Assembly (NCBI GenBank): GCA_016187935.1
Contig: JACPIU010000025.1
Location: 1-54,181, forward strand
DNA: 54,181 nt
Direction of reading: 5' to 3'
Origin: Bdellovibrio sp.
GTDB lineage: Bacteria; Bdellovibrionota; Bacteriovoracia; Bacteriovoracales; Bacteriovoracaceae
The notes beneath the pieces are model-generated. The model did no database searches. It was not told the DNA's origin and was given only the letters and a program-made list of their open reading frames with translations. The translations under genes and the position numbers were made by a program. Shown one piece after another: positions 33,664 through 42,389 of this stretch (its first letter is position 1; the number at the start of each line of letters is the position of its first letter).

Positions 33664-34250
33664 CTACATTAGGGAAGTTGGCGTTTTGTAAACAAGGTCA
33701 AGTGAGCGTGCTCGGCCTTTTGGTGCTTATGGCCGTTTTGAGTTCCACAATAAGTACGGTTGCACAAATGCATTGGTTGCTCTTAAGGATGAAGGCCCGA
33801 GCACAGGTCTACCTATGCCATATCAAAGCAGCTGGTGAAATTGAACAACATATTCTTTTCATTGGTCGCACCAATTTTACCCTCAGGTCCCTTTCACTCG
33901 CATCTCTTACGCCTGCCACCACGGCCCAGGCCCTTGCCCTGAAAAAAGGGATTCAACTCAGTCAAAAAATTCACACCGCGGCCTTCCTGCAAAAATTGCA
34001 GGCAACAAATGAATGTTCCTTAAAAAATGTAATCAACTTAGCACGACAATCTCCTTATCGGAATTTCCGACGTCATCCCGTCGACGGCACTTTGCTTTTA
34101 GAGAAACCCGTATGGAACTACCAATTGCGAACAAACATTAGAGGAATAAATCTTCTACGGACAGATTATGAAATACAGCTACGAGGAAGTTTTAGCTTAC
34201 GTGATCGCTTTGGTAATTTTTCAAAAGGAAAACTGAATGAAATTCTTTAA
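33645..34250 (+). CDS. TadE/pseudopilin-like protein (first)
   Basis: This 201-residue protein overlaps the previous small gene. A Cys-Lys-Gln-Gly-Gln stretch at about 15-19 precedes a hydrophobic helix (about 21-41), which resembles the start of a prepilin-like protein, though no Glu at +5 is evident. The rest is soluble, with a Cys and repeated Arg/Leu-rich helices. TadE/TadF-type minor pilins have the same layout. The end overlaps the next gene, which has a clearer TadE-type start. Confidence 0.55.
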   Translation: MECKAVTTLGKLAFCKQGQVSVLGLLVLMAVLSSTISTVAQMHWLLLRMKARAQVYLCHIKAAGEIEQHILFIGRTNFTLRSLSLASLTPATTAQALALKKGIQLSQKIHTAAFLQKLQATNECSLKNVINLARQSPYRNFRRHPVDGTLLLEKPVWNYQLRTNIRGINLLRTDYEIQLRGSFSLRDRFGNFSKGKLNEIL

Positions 34251-34554
34251 AAGACATAAGATACCCTTCGCAGTTTGGTTTTCAAGTAGGCGGACAAGGC
34301 GCGACGCTAAGGCATGCTTCCTGCACGTCTCAGGCGTCGAGTCCGCAGGCCAACGCCCTGGAAAATCAAAATCCGAAGGGTATAGAGATGGTCAGGCCTC
34401 AATAGAAGCGGCCTTGTGGTGCACGACTCTCTTAATAATTGCAATCTTCGGGAAAAAATTATTTATCCGATATAACGCCAGAACAAATCTCATACTCCAA
34501 ACCGCAGAAACACAACTGCTGCGCACTGAAATCAAACCCAAGGCAAGGCCATGA
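34237..34554 (+). CDS. TadE-like protein with in-frame palindromic insertion
   Basis: The 105-residue protein overlaps both neighbours. Residues about 51-72 (DGQASIEAALWCTTLLIIAIFG) are a TadE-type prepilin helix with Gly-Gln-Ala-Ser-Ile-Glu, giving Glu at +5 after the Gly. Before it, residues 9-49 are coded by a 123-bp imperfect palindrome (34261-34383) of low coding character. Removing the insertion would leave the reading frame intact, so the mature protein is unaffected if cleaved at the Gly. The gene is otherwise normal. Confidence 0.65.
   Translation: MKFFKRHKIPFAVWFSSRRTRRDAKACFLHVSGVESAGQRPGKSKSEGYRDGQASIEAALWCTTLLIIAIFGKKLFIRYNARTNLILQTAETQLLRTEIKPKARP
34261..34383. repeat. 123-bp palindromic element inside TadE-like gene
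   Basis: The ends are ATACCCTTCG (34261-34270) and its exact inverse (34374-34383), and weaker inverted matches continue inward (for example TTTTC, then GCGGAC, GACGC). Its length is a multiple of three and it lies in frame. It looks like a mobile palindromic repeat of the RPE kind. Part of it (CAAGTAGGCGGACAAGG) resembles the repeat-like hairpin at about 53085-53144 in structure, though not closely in sequence. Confidence 0.6.
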
Positions 34555-35057
34555 ATCATAATCAAGGCCAAGAATCCCACATTCTGAACTTAGAAGAACT
34601 GATGGCCCGACCTTCAAAACATGAATTGAAGCGTCTGAAATGTAAATGTTATCTCGCGCTCCTCATCAGCAATTTGGGCCTATTCATGTTAATGTTTCCT
34701 ACAGAAAATCAACCTCTCATCAAAAAAATATCCGCGTCACCCGGGAATATCATCCTGCGACTTCCCTTAACTCTTATGTTGCCTCTCAACCAACAACAAA
34801 AAAATCAGGTCACTCTCGTTGATCGGGCCCAACATATGCAAATTGCCAGTGCCTGGATTTGGGATGACGACACAGGTGATGACGAAAAAATGCTGACAGA
34901 TATTCATAAGAAATTCTATTCGATTGAAGTACGGCCGTCAGATGCCATCCATCTGCTTAAGTACAACCAGGAAGAGGAAAACATTCTCATGGCAATCCCG
35001 CCCATCCCCTTTTCCCAAGTTAAAAAGGAACACCCATATGTGGAAATGCTCTTATAG
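34551..35057 (+). CDS. Single-helix membrane protein of the pilus locus
   Basis: The 168-residue protein has one hydrophobic segment at about 32-50 and a soluble acidic domain after it, with SIEVRPSDAIHLLKYNQEEENILMAIPPIPF. Its start overlaps the end of the TadE-like gene (four bases) and its end overlaps the next gene. In Tad loci this position often holds a CpaB/RcpC-type assembly protein, and the P-x-D-A-hydrophobic pattern could fit, but no family assignment is safe. Confidence 0.6.
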   Translation: MNHNQGQESHILNLEELMARPSKHELKRLKCKCYLALLISNLGLFMLMFPTENQPLIKKISASPGNIILRLPLTLMLPLNQQQKNQVTLVDRAQHMQIASAWIWDDDTGDDEKMLTDIHKKFYSIEVRPSDAIHLLKYNQEEENILMAIPPIPFSQVKKEHPYVEMLL

Positions 35058-35400
35058 ATGCCTGATCTTCATCTTTATCTTTTTTTCAGGTCTCATTGCT
35101 CTACCATCAATATGTGGAGGAACCAGTCGGCACCTTATTTTGATCACCCACTGGCAACAGTCCGGTCGGGCCCTTCTAATTAAACAAAAACTCATCGATG
35201 AAATTGGGATTCCTGACAAGGCCATTGACCTCATTGAAAGATTTAATCCCTGTCAAAAAAACTTTGATGCGCTCTACTTTCTATGTGTAGTGGATGGAGA
35301 AGATATGTTCAAGATTGTCATATCGCAGCAAGAACTCTTTAGGGAAGCTTTTGGACACCTACTCTCAGTAAGGTCAGTACAAAAAAAGGAGGCCTTATGA
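35038..35400 (+). CDS. Small secreted protein of the pilus locus
   Basis: ATG at 35038 lies six bases after AAAAGGAA; the protein has 120 residues. A signal peptide with cysteines (about 1-25) is followed by a short soluble domain, with CQKNFDALYFLCVVDGEDMF and two conserved-looking Cys. No family is recognised. The stop (35398-35400) lies in the hairpin that ends the small minus-strand gene behind it. Confidence 0.55.
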   Translation: MWKCSYRCLIFIFIFFSGLIALPSICGGTSRHLILITHWQQSGRALLIKQKLIDEIGIPDKAIDLIERFNPCQKNFDALYFLCVVDGEDMFKIVISQQELFREAFGHLLSVRSVQKKEAL

Positions 35401-35411
35401 AGGCCCTCTTT
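35381..35411 (-). terminator. Intrinsic terminator of the 42-residue minus-strand gene
   Basis: Read on the minus strand, AAAGAGGGCCTTCAT and AAGGCCTCCTTT form a hairpin with one mismatched region, followed by a run of seven T. It lies 33 bp after the stop of the small basic gene and supports that gene. On the plus strand it overlaps the last codons of the secreted protein and has a weaker T run. Confidence 0.75.
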
Positions 35412-35443
35412 CTTAGACAAAATATGCAAAAATTCTCGCTAAA

Positions 35444-35572
35444 TTATTTTTCTTCGTGGATGGCAAATTTAGGAGTAGTCCCTTTATTGCGGTCTATTCT
35501 CTTGCGCTTATTTCCAATGGCCCTCTTTTTTTTGCGACGAATCTCTTCCGTTTGTTTTGTATTAGAAGGCAT
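35444..35572 (-). CDS. 42-residue basic small protein (antisense to secretin upstream region)
   Basis: On the minus strand ATG at 35572-35570, preceded by ATAGGAGAT, opens MPSNTKQTEEIRRKKKRAIG, then NKRKRIDRNKGTTPKFAIHEEK, and stops at 35444. The protein is strongly basic and hydrophilic. It has a ribosome binding site at the right distance and its own terminator, which is better evidence of a real gene than length alone. A nucleic-acid-binding or ribosome-associated role is possible from composition; the family is not recognised. The plus-strand reading frame through this region (from 35397) is therefore probably not coding. Confidence 0.75.
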   Translation of the reverse strand: MPSNTKQTEEIRRKKKRAIGNKRKRIDRNKGTTPKFAIHEEK

Positions 35573-37019
35573 GCAATATCTCCTATCTATAATCAATACG
35601 TTAATCGTATTTATAACCTGTCAAAAGGAGTCACTTCTACCTGGCCCAGAGCAAAAAGTCAAAAACTTCTTCATTGTCCTTCTCGTGGGTCTTTGTCTTT
35701 GCAACCTTAGCAACAAAGGCCTAGCGGCATCGCTTGATCAGGCCCCCGAAAAGGCCCCCCCTCTCATGCCGTCTGAGCAACCGGTCACCACCATACTCCT
35801 TGGCCTGGGCGAACATCGACAGTTGATCTTACCAAAACTCGAACGCTTTTCAGTAAGTAATAAAGATTGCTTGTCTTACAAATTTAGAGAATTCGGCCAG
35901 AAAAAAGGAGAACTTTGGATTTTGGCGAAAAAAACTGGCTTCAGTGAAATTGTCGGACAGGATCAAAATGGGAACACCTACAAGGTTCAAGTCTATATCA
36001 TGTCCAAACGAGATCAATTAAAGCTACAAGAAGTTGCACAAGCTGCCGAACTTGCCGGTTGGAAAACTACCTGGATCGGACGTTATTTAAGTATTAATGG
36101 CAAGATTGGCAATTTTAATGATTACCTTTTGGCCCACCAAATCTCAGCAAAAATACAAGATAGAGGTATTTTTAATTTATCCTTTGAAGCGGATGTGGCA
36201 AAGGACATCATCGTCAGTATCTATCGTACACTATATGAAAATTGGCAGGACTATTTTCGATGCACTTACAATGGCATGAACATTGAGTGCACTATCTCTG
36301 AATCGAATCCACCTTCACCACAGTTGTTGAAGTCTTTAAGCGATAAGTATCTTGTTCAATTTCGTCCGGTTGCTGATAGTGCTTTTAAAAAGAACTATCG
36401 GGCCAAGCTCCGTTTCTTTCAACTCACCCGTGCCGATGGACAATACTTCGATGTAGGTATGGAAAATCTCAGCAGCAATCTCGGTTCACTCTTCCAGCGG
36501 GATGCGCTGAAACATCTCATTTTACAAAATGATGTCCTATTGCAAAGTGAAAAAGTTGAGTTGGGCCTTTTGGCCGAGCCGGAGGTCACCTTTCAATTGG
36601 GCGATGAAATCGAAATCAAACTTGGCGATGAGATTCCGTATCAAACTTATCATCACGATGAAAAAACTACTTCCCTGGAATGGAAGTTTAGCGGACTTCA
36701 ATTTCGTTTTAAATTGATCAAGATCGGCGAAAAATTTCAAATGCATTATCTTGTATCCTACCATCGCAGTGCTGAAGGGAGTAGTTCTTCAGGAATGTCC
36801 TCACTTCAACAGTCTAAGGAAGAAGCTTCCCTCTTCGTGGATGCAAAAAAACCCACGCAGCTATTTCAAGTCGGGATGATTGCATTAGAGCAAAAAAATA
36901 GGGGTATCCCTGGATTATCCTCAATTCCAATTCTTGGTCAGGCATTTAAAGAAGAAGGAAAATCCCAAGTTTTTAAACGCGTCTCGGCGCTTTTTATGTT
37001 GGAAGAAATTGATCCATGA
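35571..37019 (+). CDS. Tad/type II-type secretin (CpaC/RcpA-like)
   Basis: The C-terminal half shows the secretin pattern of pilus assembly systems: FVDAKKPTQLFQVGMIALEQKNRGIPGLSSIPILGQAF near the end, preceded by a beta-rich domain. This is the outer-membrane pore through which the pilus leaves the cell. The N-terminal part has a signal-like helix (KNFFIVLLVGLCLCNLSNKGLAA), then a domain with INGKIGNFNDYLLAHQIS typical of pilus secretins. The start is uncertain: the frame opens at 35397, but 35444-35572 is occupied by an antisense gene and the upstream part reads poorly. I give 35571 (482 residues) as the first reasonable ATG; the true start may be later, since AAAAGGAGT occurs at 35624 without a good codon after it. 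Confidence 0.75.
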   Translation: MQYLLSIINTLIVFITCQKESLLPGPEQKVKNFFIVLLVGLCLCNLSNKGLAASLDQAPEKAPPLMPSEQPVTTILLGLGEHRQLILPKLERFSVSNKDCLSYKFREFGQKKGELWILAKKTGFSEIVGQDQNGNTYKVQVYIMSKRDQLKLQEVAQAAELAGWKTTWIGRYLSINGKIGNFNDYLLAHQISAKIQDRGIFNLSFEADVAKDIIVSIYRTLYENWQDYFRCTYNGMNIECTISESNPPSPQLLKSLSDKYLVQFRPVADSAFKKNYRAKLRFFQLTRADGQYFDVGMENLSSNLGSLFQRDALKHLILQNDVLLQSEKVELGLLAEPEVTFQLGDEIEIKLGDEIPYQTYHHDEKTTSLEWKFSGLQFRFKLIKIGEKFQMHYLVSYHRSAEGSSSSGMSSLQQSKEEASLFVDAKKPTQLFQVGMIALEQKNRGIPGLSSIPILGQAFKEEGKSQVFKRVSALFMLEEIDP

Positions 37020-38143
37020 TTGAAACCACTCAAACATCGCTCAGTGATTTAAAAAGGTGGGCGCTAAAATACATCCAAGAACAAATCATTCGCGGTGAGC
37101 GGCCCTGCCTCTCTTCCTTAGATAAAAAATTTGGAACCTTTGGCGGAATTGGCCGATCCCCGATTTTCAGACAGTGGTTACAGAATATTTTTACACTGGA
37201 ATTTTTACAAGCACTCATCTTTGAGAAAGAGAATTTTGAGATTTTAATTTTGGGCCCTCGGAAATTTTTCACCGACCGGGGTCTTGGAGTCCAATCACAA
37301 CAGCTCGATACGAACGATGACGAACAGTTAAATACAGAAGAATTAAATCTTGCGCTGGAACTTTGGGCCCAAGGGACAGGTCAGGGATGGAATTTCAATC
37401 GTCCATTTATAAGTTTTGAATGCGAACTCTTCGCGGAACGGTTTCGGGCCACTCTCATTCATCAATCCCTGTCCCCTGACAAGAGTCATCGACTTTTTTT
37501 GCGCCGTCTGGGAGACACTCCCCTCAAAGCAGAAAATATCATCGATGCCAATTTACTGCCTTTTATTCTCTCCGCCATTCGCGCTAAAAAAAATATTTTA
37601 ATCACGGGAGCAACGGCTTCAGGTAAAACGACGCTCATGCGTGCACTGGTTCAAGAAATTCGGCACGAACATTTGGTGGTTTTGGAAGATGTGGCCGAAA
37701 TTGACCAATACCCCGGGCATACGCATCTGTTGTCGCGAGAAAATCATGGATTAAAAGAATTACTGTCCTATGCCCTAAGAATGCGACCGGATCGAATCTG
37801 GCTTGGCGAAATTCGCTCTCAAGAAGTCGTCCCACTTTTTATGGCACTCAATACCGGGCATCGTGGAATGCTGGCCACCTTGCATGCCGATTCTGCACCC
37901 GAGGCTCTTTCTCGCTTGACCATGCTCTTTTTGATTTACAGCAATTTACGCGAAATGGGACCAGGGCCGGTGTCTCAACTCATTACCCAAAACATCGATT
38001 ATGTTATTCATATGTCTGAAAGAAAAATATCCCATGTCATACGCTGGATTGGAGGCGGTCATACTCAGCGACCGGCATTTGAAATACTATTTGGAAAGAT
38101 TGTCGCGGGAACATCTGTTCCTCTAATAGAGACGAGAATGTAA
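37016..38143 (+). CDS. Pilus assembly ATPase (CpaF/TadA-like)
   Basis: The 375-residue protein overlaps the end of the secretin gene by four bases. ILITGATASGKTTLMRAL (Walker A near 198-206), LVVLEDVAEIDQY (Asp box), DRIWLGEIRSQEV (Walker B) and the His box GHRGMLATLHADSAPEALSRL are the motifs of type II/IV secretion and Tad ATPases, which power pilus extension. Its N-terminal part differs from classical CpaF and is short. The end overlaps the convergent aspartokinase gene by 21 bp. Confidence 0.85.
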   Translation: MIETTQTSLSDLKRWALKYIQEQIIRGERPCLSSLDKKFGTFGGIGRSPIFRQWLQNIFTLEFLQALIFEKENFEILILGPRKFFTDRGLGVQSQQLDTNDDEQLNTEELNLALELWAQGTGQGWNFNRPFISFECELFAERFRATLIHQSLSPDKSHRLFLRRLGDTPLKAENIIDANLLPFILSAIRAKKNILITGATASGKTTLMRALVQEIRHEHLVVLEDVAEIDQYPGHTHLLSRENHGLKELLSYALRMRPDRIWLGEIRSQEVVPLFMALNTGHRGMLATLHADSAPEALSRLTMLFLIYSNLREMGPGPVSQLITQNIDYVIHMSERKISHVIRWIGGGHTQRPAFEILFGKIVAGTSVPLIETRM

Positions 38144-39358
38144 GGCGGAAGCGGCTTCCTCCATGCGATCCAGTGGAATAGCAAAAGAAATGTGTCGCGA
38201 ACCTTGCTCTAATACTTTCGAAGTAATTCCCATTCCGCCTAAAAAAGTATCCAAGGAAAAATTGCCTGGTAAGGTTCCGATCACGGAAATAACGCCCACT
38301 TTCTCTCCTAACAAAATACCCGGATTATTATGGCCAAATCTTTGTTCCAATTGTTTCAGGGTGCGTGGATGAGAAGCCAAGGCCATTCCCACGGGGCCAG
38401 ATGTTTGCGAAAGTCGTTTAATCCACGTCCCACCACTTTCAGGGGCCAGGGTAGAAGCGACATAGACAGGAATTCCGAGATTACAAACTGGTGCCATGGT
38501 TTGATCAAAAAGAACTTTGGCCCCGAGAGAGGCCATCAGAGTGGCGTCGTCATAATCCATTTCATGAATCACATGCGCGCTGGGAAGAATGCGAGGGTCC
38601 ACGCTAAAAATTCCTGGCACGTCAGTCCAAATTTCCACACTCGCTGGTTTTAGAGCATGTCCTAACAGAGTAGCGGTATAATCCGATCCCTCACGTCCAA
38701 GGATAGTGGTACGGCCCATTTCATCCATGCCGATAAATCCCTGAGTGACGACGACTTCGTCTTTATGAAAAATGTCTCCAAGTAAGGTCTCTGCCTTGGT
38801 GGTAATGATCTCCCATTTCGGCCTGGCCTCGAGAAAGTTACTATCAGTTCGAATCATCGACCGAGCATCAATATGGCGTAGAGAGCGATCAGGCATAAGA
38901 TGTTTCAAGTAGGAGAAAAAAATTCGCGAACTCAACCGCTCGCCCACACTATAGAGCTGTGCCATGATTTCCTGCTGGGCACTCTCCATTGAACCTCGAC
39001 ATAATCGTTCTGACTTAGGCCCATGGTTGGTCTCAAGCAAGAGATCTTCGGCTTCCTTATAGAGTTCCTTAAGATCATCAATAACAGCTTCGAGCGCATC
39101 CGTCTTAAAGCTTGCCAAAACATCTTTTGCCAAACAGAAATGACGCTCTCTGTTTTTCCCCAAGAGCAGTTTAGCTTCGGGCAAATCAAGTCTGGCCAGC
39201 CGATACATTTCTTCGAGCTGATTGGTCGTGTTATAGGTAGCACTAATCACCACAACCTTACGCCAATGATTTTGCGTCACGATTTTCCCACAGCGTTCCA
39301 TGGCCGACGCATCCTTCACACTGCTACCACCGAATTTTGCAACAATCAATTCTTTCAT
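38123..39358 (-). CDS. lysC: Aspartate kinase
   Basis: The 411-residue protein phosphorylates aspartate as the first step toward lysine, threonine and methionine. KELIVAKFGGSSVKDA at the start is the kinase nucleotide-binding motif; later IDARSMIRTDSNF, VVTQGFIG, TTILGREGSDYTATLL and VEIWTDVPGIFSVDPR are the substrate and ATP sites. The C-terminal part carries the ACT regulatory domains (VSVIGTLPGNF, and ITSKVLEQG). ATG at 39358 is chosen; TTG or GTG upstream lie immediately after the stop of the ABC gene. The two genes are adjacent and co-directional. Feedback control cannot be judged from sequence. Confidence 0.93.
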   Translation of the reverse strand: MKELIVAKFGGSSVKDASAMERCGKIVTQNHWRKVVVISATYNTTNQLEEMYRLARLDLPEAKLLLGKNRERHFCLAKDVLASFKTDALEAVIDDLKELYKEAEDLLLETNHGPKSERLCRGSMESAQQEIMAQLYSVGERLSSRIFFSYLKHLMPDRSLRHIDARSMIRTDSNFLEARPKWEIITTKAETLLGDIFHKDEVVVTQGFIGMDEMGRTTILGREGSDYTATLLGHALKPASVEIWTDVPGIFSVDPRILPSAHVIHEMDYDDATLMASLGAKVLFDQTMAPVCNLGIPVYVASTLAPESGGTWIKRLSQTSGPVGMALASHPRTLKQLEQRFGHNNPGILLGEKVGVISVIGTLPGNFSLDTFLGGMGITSKVLEQGSRHISFAIPLDRMEEAASALHSRLY

Positions 39359-39367
39359 GGCCACCAA

Positions 39368-41035
39368 CTAGGTACGGGTGAGTTTTTTATAGGTGAATCT
39401 TTGGGGGTTGACTGCCACTTCCCCTAAGCGACGTTTTTTATCCTCTTCATAATCAGAAAAGTTTCCATTAAACCATACTATTTGACTATCGCCTTCAAAG
39501 GCCAAGATGTGTGTTGCCAAGCGATCCAAAAAATATCGATCGTGAGAAATCACCACGGCACATCCGGCATATTCCATAAGCGCTTCTTCAAGCGCCCTCA
39601 AGGTATTGACATCAAGATCATTGGTTGGCTCGTCCAAGAGAAGAACGTTGCCGCCATCTTTGAGCATATTGGCCAAATGAACACGGTTTTTTTCACCACC
39701 TGAAAGTTGTGCAGCCTTTTTTTGCTGATCATCACCGGTAAAATTAAACCGTCCAAGATAGGCGCGGGCATTCACTTCTTTGTCACCCACCTTAATGATA
39801 TCTGTTCCACCTGAAATAATTTCATAGATAGTTTTATTTGGATCAAGTTCGCGTGATTGGTCCACATAAGAAATCTTAACAGTTTCACCGATACGGAAAC
39901 TTCCCGCATCGGCCTTTTCCTGCCCCATAACCATTCGAAAGAGTGTTGTTTTACCAGCACCATTAGGACCGATCACACCGACAATACCTCCGGGAGGAAG
40001 TTTGAAGGTCAAATTTTCATAGAGAAGTTTTTCTCCATAACCTTTGGCCACACCTTCAGCGGTAATAACCACATCGCCCAATCTTGGACCGGAAGGAATA
40101 AAGATTTCGTTGGTTTCATTTCTTTTTTCCTTACTAACTTTCAGACGCTCTTCATACTGGCTGATTCTTGACTTGGATTTGGCCTGACGTGCCTTGGGTG
40201 AGCTGCGAATCCATTCCAACTCTTCTTTCAAAGATTTTTGTCGCTTGGATTCTTGCTTCTCTTCAATCGCTAATCGTTCCGATTTCTGTTCCAGCCAAGA
40301 AGAATAATTTCCTTTGAAGGGTATTCCATGACCTCGATCGAGTTCCAAAATCCAACCGGCAACATTATCTAAAAAATACCGGTCGTGGGTAACAGCAATG
40401 ATAGTACCTTTGTAATTTTGCAAATGCCGTTCCAACCACCACACTGTTTCCGCATCCAAATGGTTAGTGGGTTCGTCCAGCAATAGAATATCGGGTTCTT
40501 GCAAGAGTAAGCGACAAAGCGCCACACGTCGGCGTTCACCACCAGAGAGCGTGTTCACTTTCTGATCCCCCGTAGGACAGTTTAGAGCGGCCAGGGCCAA
40601 ATCCAAACGACTGTCCAAATCCCAGGCATTGGCGGCATCGAGTTCATCTTGCAATTTGGCCTGTTTTGCCAGGAGCGCGTCAAAATCCGTAGCAGTTTCA
40701 AATTGGGCATTGACTTCTTCCCATTCTTTTAAGAGCGCAACAACACGTTGACATCCTTCCTGCACAATCTCCCTGACTGTTTTAGTTGGATCAAGCTGAG
40801 GTTCTTGCTCCAAGTATCCAACTGTATATCCTTTAGATAGAACCGCCTGACCTTGAAAATTGTCATCAACCTGGGCCAAAATCCGAAGGAGCGAACTCTT
40901 ACCCGACCCATTGAGGCCGAGCACTCCAATTTTTGCGCCATAATAATAAGAAAGATTGATATCTTTCAAAACTTGCTTTTGATTGTAGTATTTGCTTACC
41001 CGTGACATGGTGTAAATAATTTGACGATCGGTCAT
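39368..41035 (-). CDS. ettA: Translational throttle ABC-F ATPase EttA
   Basis: The 555-residue protein has two ABC ATPase domains without membrane segments. Walker A motifs are GLNGSGKSS (about 39-47) and GPNGAGKTT (about 359-367); signatures are LSGGERRRVALCR and LSGGEKNRVHLAN; the linker and arm helices between them are of the EttA type. Length and layout match E. coli EttA (555). It binds the ribosomal E site and couples translation start to energy status. It lies directly upstream of lysC on the same strand, with the stop followed at once by the lysC region. ABC-F relatives such as Uup or antibiotic-resistance proteins are less likely by the start sequence IIYTMSRVSKYY. Confidence 0.9.
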   Translation of the reverse strand: MTDRQIIYTMSRVSKYYNQKQVLKDINLSYYYGAKIGVLGLNGSGKSSLLRILAQVDDNFQGQAVLSKGYTVGYLEQEPQLDPTKTVREIVQEGCQRVVALLKEWEEVNAQFETATDFDALLAKQAKLQDELDAANAWDLDSRLDLALAALNCPTGDQKVNTLSGGERRRVALCRLLLQEPDILLLDEPTNHLDAETVWWLERHLQNYKGTIIAVTHDRYFLDNVAGWILELDRGHGIPFKGNYSSWLEQKSERLAIEEKQESKRQKSLKEELEWIRSSPKARQAKSKSRISQYEERLKVSKEKRNETNEIFIPSGPRLGDVVITAEGVAKGYGEKLLYENLTFKLPPGGIVGVIGPNGAGKTTLFRMVMGQEKADAGSFRIGETVKISYVDQSRELDPNKTIYEIISGGTDIIKVGDKEVNARAYLGRFNFTGDDQQKKAAQLSGGEKNRVHLANMLKDGGNVLLLDEPTNDLDVNTLRALEEALMEYAGCAVVISHDRYFLDRLATHILAFEGDSQIVWFNGNFSDYEEDKKRRLGEVAVNPQRFTYKKLTRT

Positions 41036-41129
41036 AACTTTTCCTTTATCCAGAGCAACAATTAAATAGTAATAAGAGCAACAAAATAATATAACGGCCT
41101 TCTAAAGGCAAATTCTTACACTTCAAACA

Positions 41130-42065
41130 CTATATTAGTCCACTAAACAGCACTCCCATATGCAACAGATGTCCTCCTAAAAAAAGCAAAATCATCAAAA
41201 CAAAGTTAAGCAAGGTGATAAGCCTCTCAAATTTGTAAAAACGAATTTCTCGAATATCATGGAGAAAGCGCAACAGTCCCTGAATCTCAGGCGCCAGTGC
41301 TCCTCCCCAATTTCGCCAGCGTTCTAAAATATCCTCTAAGGCATGGGCCACTTCTTGCAAATCCTCTCGTTTCGCTCGCCGCATCAGATTGGTCACGTTC
41401 TCAGGTACTAAGGTCGCCAGATCGCCTCCGGCCAAAGTCAAGGCATGGAATTTTAAAAGTCCGTGAAACCACTCATCAACATCGCCAAAAAATCTTCGGT
41501 GATAAATGCGCGTAATTCGATCGCCGATCACCACACCAAGCATCTGACCAAAACAGATCATCACTGGCAGTGAAGAGAAAGTTTCATTGATGCTCATGCC
41601 ATCTGAACGGAGGTAAGAATTCATGACCAACGCAAAGACAAGAGAGAAGAGACCTAAAATTATATACTGGGAACGCGAATTTTTTAAAATGCGCTGACAA
41701 CGCTCTTCCAATTTTAAGTCCAAAGACAGACATTCCCGCAAAAAAGACAAGTCTTGAAGACCAAATCCGAGCTGACGAAACGTTTGCGCCATAGAACGGG
41801 CCATCAGATGAAATGATTTATAGGAAGGCAGATTCCGCACAACTTTCTCTAATCGAGCAACATCAGCTTCTGAACATAACTGTAACTCTGAAAACATAAA
41901 CAATAACCTGCGTCCATGTTTGAGTGATGTCTGAGGTTCTCCTTGGATTTTTTGCAGCCAGTTTTTCCATCGCTCCCCATAACGGTCCCAATATCGTTCA
42001 AGGGGAGTGACCAAAATAATCATTCCTAGGACCACAGGCAAAATAAAAAAAATACTGTTATTCAT
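41130..42065 (-). CDS. TadB-like pilus membrane protein
   Basis: The 311-residue protein has membrane helices at about 4-22, 132-150, 164-184 and 282-308, with a long cytoplasmic segment of helices between. Residues WFHGLLKFHALTLAGGDLATLVPENVTNLMRRAKR match the general pattern of type II secretion F / TadB domains (gxpl..al). It probably forms the inner-membrane platform of the Tad-like pilus whose ATPase lies 3 kb away on the opposite strand. Only one platform protein is present; typical Tad loci have two. Confidence 0.55.
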   Translation of the reverse strand: MNNSIFFILPVVLGMIILVTPLERYWDRYGERWKNWLQKIQGEPQTSLKHGRRLLFMFSELQLCSEADVARLEKVVRNLPSYKSFHLMARSMAQTFRQLGFGLQDLSFLRECLSLDLKLEERCQRILKNSRSQYIILGLFSLVFALVMNSYLRSDGMSINETFSSLPVMICFGQMLGVVIGDRITRIYHRRFFGDVDEWFHGLLKFHALTLAGGDLATLVPENVTNLMRRAKREDLQEVAHALEDILERWRNWGGALAPEIQGLLRFLHDIREIRFYKFERLITLLNFVLMILLFLGGHLLHMGVLFSGLI

Positions 42066-42113
42066 AGGTAACCCTAATTGACTAACTTAACTCAGCATGA
42101 TTAATTGGCTATC

Positions 42114-42389
42114 ATGGTTACTCAACTAAATCGGTCTCAACAATCTCCTGTCACTTGTCGCATTCCCCGAGCTTCAAAAAAAGTTGGCCAGCAGCGAAAG
42201 CATGAAAAAAAAATTGCCGAACTCACTTTGCTCGCCCAAACTTTGGACCCTTTCAAAGGCCCCACCAAACAAGAAAGTAAAATTTTAAAAAAATACGGGA
42301 TTGCGGATTTCGCCGATCCCTTCTTGCTCACCAATCAAGTTCTCCTTCTGCTTGAAGAGGCCATCGAAAACACCTCCTATGACCGCTAA
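42114..42389 (+). CDS. 91-residue hypothetical protein
   Basis: ATG at 42114 opens MVTQLNRSQQ; the protein is basic in its first half and ends with an acidic helix (LLTNQVLLLLEEAIENTSY). It has no membrane part or recognised motif. Its end overlaps the start of the methyltransferase gene by 11 bases, so the two are co-translated. Function unknown. Confidence 0.55.
   Translation: MVTQLNRSQQSPVTCRIPRASKKVGQQRKHEKKIAELTLLAQTLDPFKGPTKQESKILKKYGIADFADPFLLTNQVLLLLEEAIENTSYDR

Noticed and set aside
35397-35570. Longer N-terminus for the secretin starting at 35397
   Set aside because: It lies over a small minus-strand gene with its own ribosome binding site and terminator, and the extra residues do not look like a secretin start.
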